Shown: positions 8,009-15,674 of the stretch, piece by piece
Layout: the number at the start of each line of letters is the position of its first letter
How positions within the stretch are numbered: the first letter of the stretch is position 1
Assembly: GCA_902492185.1 (NCBI GenBank)
Contig: CABUKY010000016.1
Location: 1-23,098, forward strand
DNA from: an uncultured Collinsella sp.
GTDB taxonomy: Bacteria; Actinomycetota; Coriobacteriia; Coriobacteriales; Coriobacteriaceae
Direction of reading: 5' to 3'
Length of the DNA: 23,098 nucleotides
Program-made: the position numbers and the translations under genes
Notes under the pieces: generated by a model
What the model saw: the letters and a program-made list of their open reading frames with translations, nothing else
Databases searched by the model: none
What the model was told of the DNA's origin: nothing

Positions 8009-8910
8009 TAAAACCCGTGGCGCTCCAGGAAGCGGAAGGCTAGGCGAATCCAAGGACGGACCGCCACCTGCTTGTCCTCGTTGTCGACCGCGGTGTTGGC
8101 GTTGCCGAGCGAAAGGCCGTGACCACCTTGGTCAAAGACGTGCATCTCGCATACGACGCCTTCCTCGGCCATGCGCTGCGCAAACGGATAGACCTGCGCG
8201 ATCGGCGCCGTTTTATCGTCGGACACGCCCCACACAAAGGTCGGGGGCATCTGGCGCGAAACGTGTGTGGTGGGGCAGATGTCGGCCAGATGCTCGTCAG
8301 TTGCCTCGTCACCCGTCACCATCGACAGGTAGTCGTTGAGCAGATCGCGCCCCGTCTTGCCGCCCGTCTTGGGCACGCGCAGGTCGATGCGCGGGTCGCG
8401 CGTCTGCATGTCGCGCACATAGGCAAAGTCGAGCAGCGGATAGCCCAGCACCACGGCATCGGGACGAATGTCGTCCGGACGCGCCCCCGCCAGGCCCGCG
8501 AAGGGACCAGTCTTCCATTGCGTTGCCAGCGAAGCGCAGATCATGCCGCCCGCCGAGAACCCCACGACGCACACGCGCTTGGGATCGACATGCCACTCGT
8601 CGGCGTTGGCGCGCACCGTGGCGACCATCTTGGCAAGGTCTGCCTGTGGGTGCGGAAAGCTCACATCGCCCGTGTCACTCGTGACATAGTTGAGCACAAA
8701 GGCCTGGTAACCGTGATCCAAAAACGCAAACGCCACGGGATCCTGCTCATGCAGAGCGATATGCGTAAACGCACCTCCGCCGCAGATAATCACAGCAGGG
8801 CGGCGGCCATTCGGCTTATCGGGCAGCGGCTCGGCACCCAAATACGTAAACGTCGCCGGATATTCCTCGGTCGGTTCCTCGCCCCACAGCGCATGGTTCT
8901 CGACAATCAT
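8008..8910 (-). CDS. alpha/beta-hydrolase, acetyl-esterase/xylan-esterase-like
   Basis: This 300-aa protein has the alpha/beta-hydrolase fold of acetyl esterases and related BD-FAE/dienelactone-type enzymes and would remove acyl groups from sugars or other small esters. Visible parts are VIICGGGAF (oxyanion loop), FVLNYVTSD, the nucleophile elbow GFSAGG, the acid residue in WGVSDDKTAP, and the catalytic His in DQGGHGLSLG. No signal peptide is present, so it is probably cytoplasmic, perhaps deacetylating imported oligosaccharides. The frame stays open to 9249, but AAGGGAG lies 5 nt before the ATG at 8910, and the DNA upstream is AT-richer and carries the divergent PTS promoter. I therefore reject the longer forms (for example a start at 9093). 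It is divergent from the EIIA gene. Confidence 0.87.
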   Translation of the reverse strand: MIVENHALWGEEPTEEYPATFTYLGAEPLPDKPNGRRPAVIICGGGAFTHIALHEQDPVAFAFLDHGYQAFVLNYVTSDTGDVSFPHPQADLAKMVATVRANADEWHVDPKRVCVVGFSAGGMICASLATQWKTGPFAGLAGARPDDIRPDAVVLGYPLLDFAYVRDMQTRDPRIDLRVPKTGGKTGRDLLNDYLSMVTGDEATDEHLADICPTTHVSRQMPPTFVWGVSDDKTAPIAQVYPFAQRMAEEGVVCEMHVFDQGGHGLSLGNANTAVDNEDKQVAVRPWIRLAFRFLERHGF

Positions 8911-9035
8911 ATGGGCTCCCTTCGCGCAAATTATGCGCCCTTGTTTTTCGCCTTCAAGCGTACCCCACTTGAACCCGTGGCGCAGAAACACTCCAGCAAT
9001 AAGTTTCCCTTCAACTGATATATCACATAATCCCA

Positions 9036-9055
9036 GCTCAGAGGTATCGCTGAGC
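9036..9055. repeat. short inverted repeat in the esterase/EIIA divergent region
   Basis: GCTCAG (9036-9041) and CTGAGC (9050-9055) are separated by 8 bp. It lies in the 244-bp AT-richer gap between the divergent esterase and PTS genes and could be an operator; nothing else in the sequence confirms this. Confidence 0.3.
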
Positions 9056-9073
9056 AGCGTAAAATAGGGGGCG

Positions 9074-9100
9074 TTGACCAAGCCGCGAAACATATATAAA
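9074..9100 (+). promoter_or_regulatory. putative promoter of the EIIA gene
   Basis: TTGACC (9074-9079) is followed after 15 bp by TATAAA (9095-9100). The spacing is short, but the A/T-rich -10 region and the good -35 element make this the best promoter in front of the PTS gene. Confidence 0.5.
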
Positions 9101-9110
9101 ACGTTTCCGG
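9096..9110. promoter_or_regulatory. LacI-family-like operator core
   Basis: The palindrome AAACGTTT lies just after or overlapping the -10 element, within ATAAAACGTTTCCGG. The AAnCGnTT core is common to LacI/CcpA-type repressor sites. A site here could control the PTS gene and, from the other side, the esterase gene. No regulator of that family is encoded in the window. Confidence 0.4.
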
Positions 9111-9154
9111 CAAACCAAGCGCGCGATATGCGCCTATTTAAGTTGGAGGCAACT

Positions 9155-9718
9155 ATGGGTCTGCTCGATTCGTTTAAGTCCACCTTCACCTCGACGGGCG
9201 AGGCGTCCGTTCCGCCCGCAGCAAGCTTCGCCACCCGCGAAGGCGTCATCTATGCCCCCGTCAACGGCGTGCTCGTCAACCTGGACGAGGTCCCTGACGA
9301 GACGATCGCCTCGGGCATGCTTGGCCAGGGCTATGGCATCGAGCCCATTACCGGCACCATCTATGCGCCCGCCAACGGCCGCATCGGTGCCACCACCGTC
9401 ACCAACCACTCCATCGGCATGATTACCGAAGACGGCCTGCGCGTGTTCATCCATGTCGGCCTGGGCACCGTGGAAATGAACGGCAAGGGTTTTGCCCGCT
9501 TTGTCGAGATGGGCGATGTGGTCAAGGCAGGTCAGCCGCTCATCAGCTTCGACCGCGAGGCCATCAAGGCCGCCGGTCACGAGGACATCGTGACCGTCAT
9601 CGTCTCCGAGCTCGACCGTCTTAAGAGCATCGACCATGTCGGCGAGTCCGGAACGCTTATCGGCGGCAACCCGCTCGTCAAGCTGGGCGACCCGCTGCTG
9701 GTGGCCAAGACCAAGTAG
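9155..9718 (+). CDS. crr: stand-alone PTS EIIA, glucose family
   Basis: This 187-aa cytoplasmic protein is an EIIA-Glc domain, which takes phosphate from HPr and passes it to the EIIB of a sugar permease. The signature FIHVGLGTVEMNGKGF places the phosphorylated His at residue 100, and the supporting His85 is in TNHSIGM. GVIYAPVNGVLVNLDEVPDE and the C-terminal KLGDPLLV are also typical. The first 22-25 residues (FKSTFTSTGEASVPPA) are a low-complexity tail. ATG 9155 is chosen because GGAGG lies 5 nt upstream. No EIIB/EIIC partner is adjacent, so it probably serves permeases encoded elsewhere and may signal carbon status, as Crr does in enteric bacteria; that role is inference. A strong terminator follows. 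Confidence 0.93.
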   Translation: MGLLDSFKSTFTSTGEASVPPAASFATREGVIYAPVNGVLVNLDEVPDETIASGMLGQGYGIEPITGTIYAPANGRIGATTVTNHSIGMITEDGLRVFIHVGLGTVEMNGKGFARFVEMGDVVKAGQPLISFDREAIKAAGHEDIVTVIVSELDRLKSIDHVGESGTLIGGNPLVKLGDPLLVAKTK

Positions 9719-9755
9719 CCAGGCCCCGCGCCACACAGCCAAAAGGCACCACGCC

Positions 9756-9789
9756 AAGCGCCCGCGACCATTTGGCCGCGGGCGCTTTT
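9756..9789 (+). terminator. intrinsic terminator after the EIIA gene
   Basis: AAGCGCCCGCG at 9756-9766 pairs exactly with 9777-9787, and the descending arm ends in TTTT. It begins 37 nt after the EIIA stop codon. Confidence 0.85.
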
Positions 9790-9898
9790 CGTTTGAAAAC
9801 CATCCCGCCAATGCCTTATCTGCATAGCCCAAATGAACCGAGCTGCTAGAATATCGAACTGTATGGATAACTATCATTCAACCGTTATGGGAGGATAC

Positions 9899-11302
9899 GT
9901 GAACCGCACCAAAATCGCGCAGCTCTACGCCGATGCCGAGTCGCTCGGTGGCCAGACTGTCACCGTCGCCGGCTGGGTCAAGTCCGTCCGCGACATGAAA
10001 AACTTTGGCTTTGTTACGCTCAACGACGGCAGCTGCTTCCGCGACCTGCAGGTCGTCATGAACCGCGAGGCACTCGACAACTACGACGAGATCGCTCATC
10101 AAAACGTCTCGGCCGCCCTCATCTGCACCGGCACCGTCAAACTGACCCCCGATGCGCCCCAGCCTTTCGAGCTTTCTGCTACTTCCATCGAGGTCGAGGG
10201 CACGAGCGCCCCGGACTACCCGCTGCAGAAGAAGCGCGCAACCGTCGAGTTCCTGCGCACCCAGCAGCACCTGCGCCCGCGTACTAACCTGTTCCGCGCC
10301 GTGTTCCGCATCCGCTCTGTCGCGGCTGCCGCCATCCACCGCTTCTTCCAGGAGCAGGGCTTTGTCTACGTCAACACCCCCATCATCACCACGAGTGACT
10401 GCGAGGGTGCCGGCGAGATGTTCCGCGTGACCACGCTCGACCCCAAAAATCCGCCCCTCACCGAGTCCGGCGAGGTCGACTGGAGCCAGGACTTCTTTGG
10501 CAAGCATGCGAGCCTCACCGTGTCCGGCCAGCTCAATGCCGAGAACTTTGCCATGGCCTTTGGCGACGTGTACACCTTTGGCCCCACCTTCCGCGCCGAG
10601 AACTCCAACCCCACGCGCCACGCCGCCGAGTTTTGGATGATCGAGCCCGAGATGGCCTTTGCCGATCTGAACGACTACATGGATAACGCCGAGGCCATGC
10701 TCAAGTACGTCCTTAAGGACGTTATGGCCACCTGCCCCGACGAGCTCAACATGCTCAACAAGTTTGTGGACAAGGGACTGATCGAGCGCCTGGACCACGT
10801 GGCAAACTCTGACTTTGCCCGCGTTACCTACACCGAAGCCGTCGAGATCCTGGAGCAGGCAGTCGCTGCTGGCCACCAGTTTGATTACCCCGTCAGCTGG
10901 GGCATCGACCTGCAGACCGAGCACGAGCGCTTCCTGACCGAGGAGCACTTTAAGCGCCCGACCTTCGTAACCGACTACCCGGCAGAGATCAAGGCCTTCT
11001 ACATGCGCATGAACGACGACGGCAAGACCGTCGCCGCCGCCGACTGCCTGGTGCCGGGCATCGGCGAGATTATCGGTGGCTCCCAGCGCGAGGAGCGCCT
11101 GGACCTGCTCGAAGGTCGAATTAAGGATCTGGGCATGGCCCCCGAGCAGTACAAGTACTATCTGGACCTGCGCCGCTATGGCTCCTGCAAGCACGCCGGC
11201 TACGGCTTGGGCTTTGAGCGCTTGGTCATGTACCTGACGGGCGTGGGCAACATCCGCGACGTCCTGCCGCACCCGCGCACCGTGGGCAACGCCGACTTCT
11301 AA
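9899..11302 (+). CDS. asnS: asparaginyl-tRNA synthetase
   Basis: This 467-aa class IIb synthetase charges tRNA-Asn. An OB-fold anticodon-binding domain opens the protein (VTVAGWVKSVRDMKNFGFV). Class II motif 2 is FRAENSNPTRHAAEFWMIE and motif 3 is GLGFERLVMYLTG followed by NIRDVLPHPRT. Length matches the bacterial enzyme (about 466 aa). The open frame starts earlier (9833), but GGGAGG followed by ATAC directly precedes GTG 9899, giving VNRTKIAQLYAD as the N-terminus; the GTG start is therefore preferred. The gene stands alone between two strong terminators. Its presence implies direct Asn charging. Confidence 0.97.
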   Translation: MNRTKIAQLYADAESLGGQTVTVAGWVKSVRDMKNFGFVTLNDGSCFRDLQVVMNREALDNYDEIAHQNVSAALICTGTVKLTPDAPQPFELSATSIEVEGTSAPDYPLQKKRATVEFLRTQQHLRPRTNLFRAVFRIRSVAAAAIHRFFQEQGFVYVNTPIITTSDCEGAGEMFRVTTLDPKNPPLTESGEVDWSQDFFGKHASLTVSGQLNAENFAMAFGDVYTFGPTFRAENSNPTRHAAEFWMIEPEMAFADLNDYMDNAEAMLKYVLKDVMATCPDELNMLNKFVDKGLIERLDHVANSDFARVTYTEAVEILEQAVAAGHQFDYPVSWGIDLQTEHERFLTEEHFKRPTFVTDYPAEIKAFYMRMNDDGKTVAAADCLVPGIGEIIGGSQREERLDLLEGRIKDLGMAPEQYKYYLDLRRYGSCKHAGYGLGFERLVMYLTGVGNIRDVLPHPRTVGNADF

Positions 11303-11350
11303 TCGTCGGACGCTAGCTCGCGTCGCCACACGCCAACTCTCATCGCACAA

Positions 11351-11384
11351 GCGTCTCTCGGCATCGGTCGAGAGACGCTTTTTT
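11351..11384 (+). terminator. intrinsic terminator after asnS
   Basis: GCGTCTCTCG at 11351-11360 pairs perfectly with 11369-11378 around an 8-nt loop and is followed by TTTTTT. It begins 48 nt after the asnS stop. Confidence 0.92.
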
Positions 11385-11443
11385 CAACAGCATCCGTCAA
11401 GCTTTTGGCAAGCTTTTGGTCAGTTGAGCAGGGCTGTTGAAAA
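11381..11443. repeat. 11-bp inverted repeat enclosing a tandem 11-bp repeat
   Basis: TTTTCAACAGC (11381-11391) and GCTGTTGAAAA (11433-11443) are exact inverted repeats. Between them CAAGCTTTTGG occurs twice in tandem (11398-11408 and 11409-11419). The block overlaps the asnS terminator's T-tract and lies about 120 bp upstream of the WYL-regulator gene. Confidence 0.7.
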
Positions 11444-11560
11444 CTCGAACCGCCGTTTGCCGACGACTACCGACCGCCCAGAGCGCCCTGCGCCCCTGGG
11501 AAAACCTCGCGTCCTAGGCTCCATACCGTTGCCACCCAAAACGGAAAGGACGTGGGCACC

Positions 11561-12343
11561 ATGACCGAAACCGCTGTTGAAACCTACGACACCACGACCG
11601 GAGGCGCCGCCTCGATGGCAGCCTATCGCGCCGTTCGCATCCTGCAACTATTAAGCGAGAACACCGGCGAGGACAAGGCCATGCTTTCCGATGAGTTGAT
11701 CCGGCGCCTCGCCCATCCCGACGACCCCGCCCGCATGCCCATTTCGGCGGCGCGGCGCAGCATCTACACCGCCATCTCCGCACTTCGCCATGCCGGATAC
11801 GAAATTGAGTACAAGCGCGGCGTGGGGTATCGGCTCTTGACCCGTTCGCTCACCGACGAGGAAATCATCCGGCTCCACGGCATGGTCATGCGCAACCGCT
11901 CCACGCCCATCGCCATTCGAAAAAGCATGGCTCAGCACTTGGTCGCCATGGCGAGTGCCGACGTTCGCGGTTACCTCGATGCACCCGAGCCCGCTCCAAG
12001 TGCCGGCAGCAAATCCACCAAGGCCACGCGCACGCCCGTCAAGCGCATCGACACCTGCGAGCTCATCGAGCAGGCCATCGACCACGGAACCACGGTGAGC
12101 TTTGATATTTCGAGCGTCACGGCGCGCGGCGAAACCGAGGTGGTGCGGATGACGGTCCGGCCCTTTGCCATCAGGCAACGCGATGGCGTCTCGTATCTGC
12201 TGGGAACGGTCTATGACGCCCGAGGCGCCGATGACACGCTGCGTACCGTAGAGATCGGGCGCATGAGAAACGTCACCACGCGTCTCCTCGACGGCAAGAA
12301 GCTCTTCGCCGCCCTGGAGGAGGACGACGCCTCCGCCGCATAA
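11561..12343 (+). CDS. HTH/WYL-domain transcriptional regulator
   Basis: This 260-aa protein looks like a YafY/PafBC-type regulator. Residues about 20-92 form a winged HTH with a long insert (YRAVRILQLLSENTG, then ARRSIYTAISALRHAGYEIEYKRGVGYRLL). Residues about 165-245 match the WYL ligand-sensing domain in layout, including VRPFAIRQRDGVSYLLGTVYD and TVEIGRMRNV, although the Trp-Tyr-Leu triad itself reads SYL. A Ser/Lys/Thr-rich linker near 140-155 separates the halves. The frame is open from a GTG at 11552, but the AAAGGA there would be only 1 nt away; it is 10 nt from ATG 11561, which I prefer. It could control itself through the upstream repeats, or the ABC importer 160 bp downstream, but the target is unknown. 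Confidence 0.8.
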   Translation: MTETAVETYDTTTGGAASMAAYRAVRILQLLSENTGEDKAMLSDELIRRLAHPDDPARMPISAARRSIYTAISALRHAGYEIEYKRGVGYRLLTRSLTDEEIIRLHGMVMRNRSTPIAIRKSMAQHLVAMASADVRGYLDAPEPAPSAGSKSTKATRTPVKRIDTCELIEQAIDHGTTVSFDISSVTARGETEVVRMTVRPFAIRQRDGVSYLLGTVYDARGADDTLRTVEIGRMRNVTTRLLDGKKLFAALEEDDASAA

Positions 12344-12412
12344 GAACCTCCGCCGTCCATTCGACTACCCGTACCGCCCATCCGGTTCTGTATTAAAAAA
12401 CCCGCCAAGTTA

Positions 12413-12440
12413 TTGTAAAAATGGACATCCGCGCTACTAT
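12413..12440 (+). promoter_or_regulatory. sigma-70-type promoter of the ABC importer operon
   Basis: TTGTAA (12413-12418) and TACTAT (12435-12440) are separated by 16 bp, in a locally AT-rich stretch. The start point would be about 55 nt before the lipoprotein ATG. Confidence 0.55.
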
Positions 12441-12445
12441 AGTTC

Positions 12446-12471
12446 CACTTGCACTTTGTTTGAGTGCAGTG
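12446..12471. promoter_or_regulatory. inverted repeat at the importer transcription start
   Basis: TGCACT (12450-12455) and AGTGCA (12463-12468) are exact inverted repeats with a 7-nt centre. They extend to CAC/GTG with a one-base bulge. The position, right at the expected start point, fits a repressor operator or a 5'-UTR hairpin. Confidence 0.45.
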
Positions 12472-12502
12472 TTTCCAGCCATTTCTATACTGGGGTAACG
12501 AT

Positions 12503-13468
12503 ATGAAGGACATCACATTCAGCCGCAGGAGCCTTCTGGTCTCTGCTGGCCTGCTCGCGCTCGCTCCGCTCGCCGGATGCGGCGGCAACTCTGGTTCCGG
12601 CTCTGCTGCCGCCGGTTCCGACTACACCGTCGGCGTTCTGCAGCTCACCGAGCACTCCGCACTCGACGCCGCCAACGACGGCTTTGTCAAGGCTATCAAG
12701 AAGAGCGGTCTCAAGGTCAAGATTGATCAAAAGAACGCCCAGAACGACCAGTCCACGTGTAAGTCCATCGCCGACAAGTTCGTGGGCGATGGCGTCGATC
12801 TGATCTATGCCATCGCTACGCCCGCCGCGCAGGCCGCCGCTGGCCCCATCGTGGGCTGCGCCATCACCGACTACGCCGCCTCGGGCCTGGTCCAGGACAA
12901 CGATAAGCCCGGCACCAACGTCACCGGCGCCTCCGACCTCACCCCGGTCGCCGAGCAGCTCGAGATGATGCAGAAGGTCCTGCCCGACGTTAAGAAGGTC
13001 GGCTTGCTCTACTGCACCGCCGAGTCCAACTCCGACGTCCAGATCAAGGCCGCCAAGAAGGAACTCGACAAGCTGGGCCTGGACTACACCGATTACACCG
13101 TCTCGAGCTCCAACGAGATCCAGTCCGTCGTCGAATCTGCCGTGGGCAAGGTCGACGCGCTGTACTCCCCCACCGATAACACCATCGCCGCGGGCGCCTC
13201 GCAGGTGGGCCAGATCTGCAAGGAGAACAAGCTTCCCTACGTGACCGGCGAGGAGGGTATGTGCATGGCTGGCGGCCTGTTCACCCTCTCCATCAACTAC
13301 GAGGATCTGGGCTACGCCGCGGGCGAGATGGCCGTCAAGATTTTGAAGGGCGAGGCCAAGCCCGAGGATATGCCGATCAAGCATCTCTCGAGCAAGGACC
13401 TGGTTGTCGTCAAGAACGACGAGATGGCCGAGGCTCTGGGCATCGATCTTTCCGCTCTGGACGAGTAA
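12503..13468 (+). CDS. ABC importer substrate-binding lipoprotein (TrpX-like, ABC_sub_bind family)
   Basis: This 321-aa protein is the extracellular binding component of the importer encoded here and by the next two genes. The signal region has a twin-arginine motif (SRRSLLV, Arg8-Arg9) and a lipobox LAGC with Cys26, so it is likely exported by Tat and lipid-anchored. A Gly/Ser/Ala linker follows, then the two-lobe periplasmic-binding fold (YTVGVLQLTEHSALDAANDGF, IYAIATPAAQAAAG, VGLLYCTAESNSDVQ, LYSPTDNTIAAG, CMAGGLFTLSINYEDLGY). This family (PF04392 type) includes the tryptophan-binding TrpX of streptococci, so an aromatic amino acid is a reasonable guess, but members bind various ligands. 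ATG 12503 is chosen because the signal peptide starts there; the ribosome binding site (GGGG) is weak. Confidence 0.9.
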   Translation: MKDITFSRRSLLVSAGLLALAPLAGCGGNSGSGSAAAGSDYTVGVLQLTEHSALDAANDGFVKAIKKSGLKVKIDQKNAQNDQSTCKSIADKFVGDGVDLIYAIATPAAQAAAGPIVGCAITDYAASGLVQDNDKPGTNVTGASDLTPVAEQLEMMQKVLPDVKKVGLLYCTAESNSDVQIKAAKKELDKLGLDYTDYTVSSSNEIQSVVESAVGKVDALYSPTDNTIAAGASQVGQICKENKLPYVTGEEGMCMAGGLFTLSINYEDLGYAAGEMAVKILKGEAKPEDMPIKHLSSKDLVVVKNDEMAEALGIDLSALDE

Positions 13469-13539
13469 CGCCATGCGCGGTAGCGCGTCTAGGGCACGCA
13501 CTCGTGCCGTTGCCGTGTTATTCAATATGTGAGCCACAG

Positions 13540-13568
13540 GGGCGAACGCCAAAGACCGGCGTTCGCCC
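13540..13568 (+). repeat. GC-rich intercistronic hairpin
   Basis: GGGCGAACGCC (13540-13550) pairs perfectly with 13558-13568 around a 7-nt loop. No T-run follows. It lies in the 204-bp gap between lipoprotein and permease genes, where such hairpins often protect the binding-protein mRNA or partly reduce downstream expression. Confidence 0.65.
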
Positions 13569-13672
13569 TGCTTGTTACGGATGAGACAAAACATCCGGCC
13601 GCAGCTCTTTTATGCATTGTTACCGCTATCATGGTGACTCACGTGTCCACCCTATCCTAGGAGGTATAAAGC

Positions 13673-14596
13673 ATGCTTATTGCATTGCAGGGCGCCGTTT
13701 CGCAGGGCGTCCTCTGGGGCATTATGGTGCTTGGCGTGTTTATCACGTTCCGCCTGCTCGACATCCCCGATATGACCTGCGACGGCAGCTTTGCCCTCGG
13801 CGGCTGCGTCTGCGCCGTGCTCATCGTCAATAATAATGTCGACCCGCTGCTCGCTGTTTTGGCCGGCATGTGTGCCGGTGCCATCGCGGGCGCCATCACG
13901 GGCATTTTGACCACCGTCTTTGAGATTCCCGCGATCCTCGCCGGAATCCTCACCCAGATCAGCCTGTGGTCCATCAACCTGCGCATCATGGGCAAATCCA
14001 ATACGCCCATCCTTGCCAAGGGCACCATCTTCTCGTCTGTCAGCAACATGACGGGCCTGCCGCAGTCCACCGTCGCCATCATCCTGGGCATCTTGCTCGC
14101 TGTGGCTATCGTTGCCATCCTGTATTGGTTCTTTGGCACCGAGATCGGCTCGGCACTACGCGCCACCGGCAACAACGAGTACATGATCCGCGCCCTGGGC
14201 GTCAACACCAACTCCACCAAGATGATCGCCCTCGTGCTCTCCAACGCCCTCATCGGCCTTTCGGGCGCGCTCATCTGCCAGAGCCAGAAGTACGCCGACA
14301 TTGGTATGGGCACCGGTGCCATCGTTATCGGTCTTGCTGCCATTGTTATCGGCGAGGTGCTCGGCCGCCTGCTGCCCGGCGGTCTCACTCAGTTTAGTGT
14401 CCGTCTTGCCTCCGCCGTCTTTGGCTCCGTGGTGTACTTCCTTATCCGCGCCATCGTGCTGCAGTTGGGCATGGACGCCAACGACATGAAGCTGCTCTCC
14501 GCCGTAATCGTCGCCGTGGCCCTGTGCGTGCCCGTGGTTTGGGAGCGCTATAAGCTCCGCAGCTCCTACACGAAGGGGGATGAAGTAGATGCTTAA
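13673..14596 (+). CDS. ABC importer permease (TrpY-like, BPD_transp_2 family)
   Basis: This 307-aa integral membrane protein would form the channel of the importer. It is hydrophobic throughout, with about eight to nine likely membrane segments. The N-terminal part (GVFITFRLLDIPDMTCDGSF, GGCVCAVLI) and the central TGNNEYMIRALGVNTNSTKMIAL coupling segment are typical of the branched-chain/ribose-type permease superfamily, in the subset paired with ABC_sub_bind lipoproteins. AGGAGG lies 7-8 nt before the ATG. Its 3' end overlaps the ATPase gene by 8 nt, so the two are translationally coupled. It is separated from the lipoprotein gene by 204 bp containing a hairpin. Confidence 0.9.
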   Translation: MLIALQGAVSQGVLWGIMVLGVFITFRLLDIPDMTCDGSFALGGCVCAVLIVNNNVDPLLAVLAGMCAGAIAGAITGILTTVFEIPAILAGILTQISLWSINLRIMGKSNTPILAKGTIFSSVSNMTGLPQSTVAIILGILLAVAIVAILYWFFGTEIGSALRATGNNEYMIRALGVNTNSTKMIALVLSNALIGLSGALICQSQKYADIGMGTGAIVIGLAAIVIGEVLGRLLPGGLTQFSVRLASAVFGSVVYFLIRAIVLQLGMDANDMKLLSAVIVAVALCVPVVWERYKLRSSYTKGDEVDA

Positions 14597-15383
14597 GCTC
14601 TCACACGTCAAGAAGACCTTTAACAAGGGCACCGTCACCGAGAAGCGCGCTCTTACCGGCGTCGACCTTACCCTCAACGACGGCGACTTTGTAACCGTGA
14701 TCGGCGGTAACGGCGCCGGCAAATCCACGCTGCTCAACATGATCGCCGGCGTATATCCGCTCGATTCGGGCGTTATCGAGCTCGACGGCACCGACATCTC
14801 GCGTCTGAGCGAGTCGCAGCGCGCCAAGTACCTGGGCCGCGTGTTCCAGGACCCCATGCGCGGCACCGCAGCCGACATGCAGATTGCCGAGAACTTGGCC
14901 CTCGCCAAGCGCCGCGGCCAGCGTCGCGGTCTTTCGTGGGGCGTCACCAAGGCCGAGAAGGACGAGTACGTTGAACTGCTCAAGCGCCTGGACCTCGGTC
15001 TGGACACGCGTCTCAACGCCAAGGTCGGTCTGCTCTCGGGCGGCCAGCGCCAGGCACTCACCTTGCTCATGGCCACGCTCACCAAGCCGCGCCTGCTGCT
15101 GCTCGACGAGCACACGGCGGCCCTCGACCCCAAGACGGCATCGAAGGTACTCAACCTGACCGAGGAGATCGTCGACGAGAACCACTTGACCACACTCATG
15201 GTCACACACAACATGAACGACGCCATCCGTCTGGGCAACCGTCTGATCATGATGCACGAGGGCCACGTGATCTACGATGTGGCAGGCGACGAGAAAAAGT
15301 CGCTCACCGTCGCCGACCTACTGCAGAAGTTCGAGGAGGTCTCGGGCGGCGAGCTCGCCAACGACCGCATGCTGCTGAGCTAA
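14589..15383 (+). CDS. ABC importer ATP-binding protein (TrpZ-like)
   Basis: This 264-aa cytoplasmic ATPase powers the importer. Walker A is GGNGAGKST at 39-47, the signature is LLSGGQRQ, Walker B with catalytic Glu is LLLLDEHTAAL, and the switch His is in VTHNMNDA. Use of DEHTAAL in place of the commoner DEPTxAL is typical of this amino-acid-importer subgroup. The start ATG lies inside the last codons of the permease gene. Two hairpins follow at once, closing the operon. Confidence 0.93.
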   Translation: MLKLSHVKKTFNKGTVTEKRALTGVDLTLNDGDFVTVIGGNGAGKSTLLNMIAGVYPLDSGVIELDGTDISRLSESQRAKYLGRVFQDPMRGTAADMQIAENLALAKRRGQRRGLSWGVTKAEKDEYVELLKRLDLGLDTRLNAKVGLLSGGQRQALTLLMATLTKPRLLLLDEHTAALDPKTASKVLNLTEEIVDENHLTTLMVTHNMNDAIRLGNRLIMMHEGHVIYDVAGDEKKSLTVADLLQKFEEVSGGELANDRMLLS

Positions 15384-15422
15384 AACCTGCCGAAAAGGGA
15401 CAGGTTTATTTTGGCAGGTTTT
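15382..15422 (+). terminator. intrinsic terminator of the ABC operon, REP-like loop
   Basis: AAAACCTGCC (15382-15391) pairs exactly with GGCAGGTTTT (15413-15422). The loop carries AAAAGGGACAGG and then TTTATTTT. The A bases of the ATPase stop codon TAA are the start of the stem. Confidence 0.85.
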
Positions 15423-15437
15423 ATTTGCGCAAACGTC

Positions 15438-15477
15438 AAAACCGCCGCAAAGGGACAGACACCTTTGCGGCGGTTTT
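15438..15477 (+). terminator. second intrinsic terminator, REP-like loop
   Basis: AAAACCGCCGCAAAGG (15438-15453) pairs perfectly over 16 bp with 15462-15477 around the 8-nt loop GACAGACA. The descending arm ends in TTTT. Its core, AAAGGGACAGACACCTTT, recurs in changed form at two other terminators in the window. Confidence 0.88.
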
Positions 15478-15540
15478 CGCATATTATGTCGATAATCCAG
15501 CGTCAGCAGGGACCACTGGTTAAGAACTAAGGAAACTGCC

Positions 15541-15645
15541 ATGAGAAGACCTCTTCCCCGTCTTGCTTGACCGCCGCACTCCTTACCGGCGTGCTCGCCG
15601 GCGCCCCAGCTTACGCCACCGCGACCGCCCCATCTCAAGTTATCG
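15541..15645 (+). pseudogene. relic of a secreted-protein gene (frameshifted signal peptide only)
   Basis: After AAGGAA a short frame reads MRRPLPRLA and then stops. Restoring one base just before the TGA joins it to the frame LTAALLTGVLAGAPAYA, followed by TATAPSQVIG. Together these make a textbook signal peptide: Arg-rich start, hydrophobic core, and an AYA cleavage site. The frame then runs at once into an intrinsic terminator at 15646, with no mature protein. The simplest reading is that a secreted-protein gene lost its body by internal deletion and the remainder drifted. A 9-codon leader peptide for the channel gene is a weaker alternative. Confidence 0.55.
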
Positions 15646-15674
15646 GCCCGTCCGATGTGATCGGACGGGCTTTT
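15646..15674 (+). terminator. intrinsic terminator behind the relic
   Basis: GCCCGTCCGA (15646-15655) pairs perfectly with TCGGACGGGC (15661-15670) around a 5-nt loop and is followed by TTTT. It lies 44 nt upstream of the MscS gene start, so it either ends the relic's transcript or attenuates the channel gene. Confidence 0.85.

Noticed and set aside
8911..9249. N-terminal extension of the esterase gene up to 9249
   Set aside because: A strong Shine-Dalgarno sequence marks 8910, the extension has no family match, and it would cover the divergent PTS promoter and gene start.
9878..11350. Minus-strand frame (490 codons) opposite asnS
   Set aside because: asnS is unmistakable; the antisense frame has no ribosome binding site or motifs.
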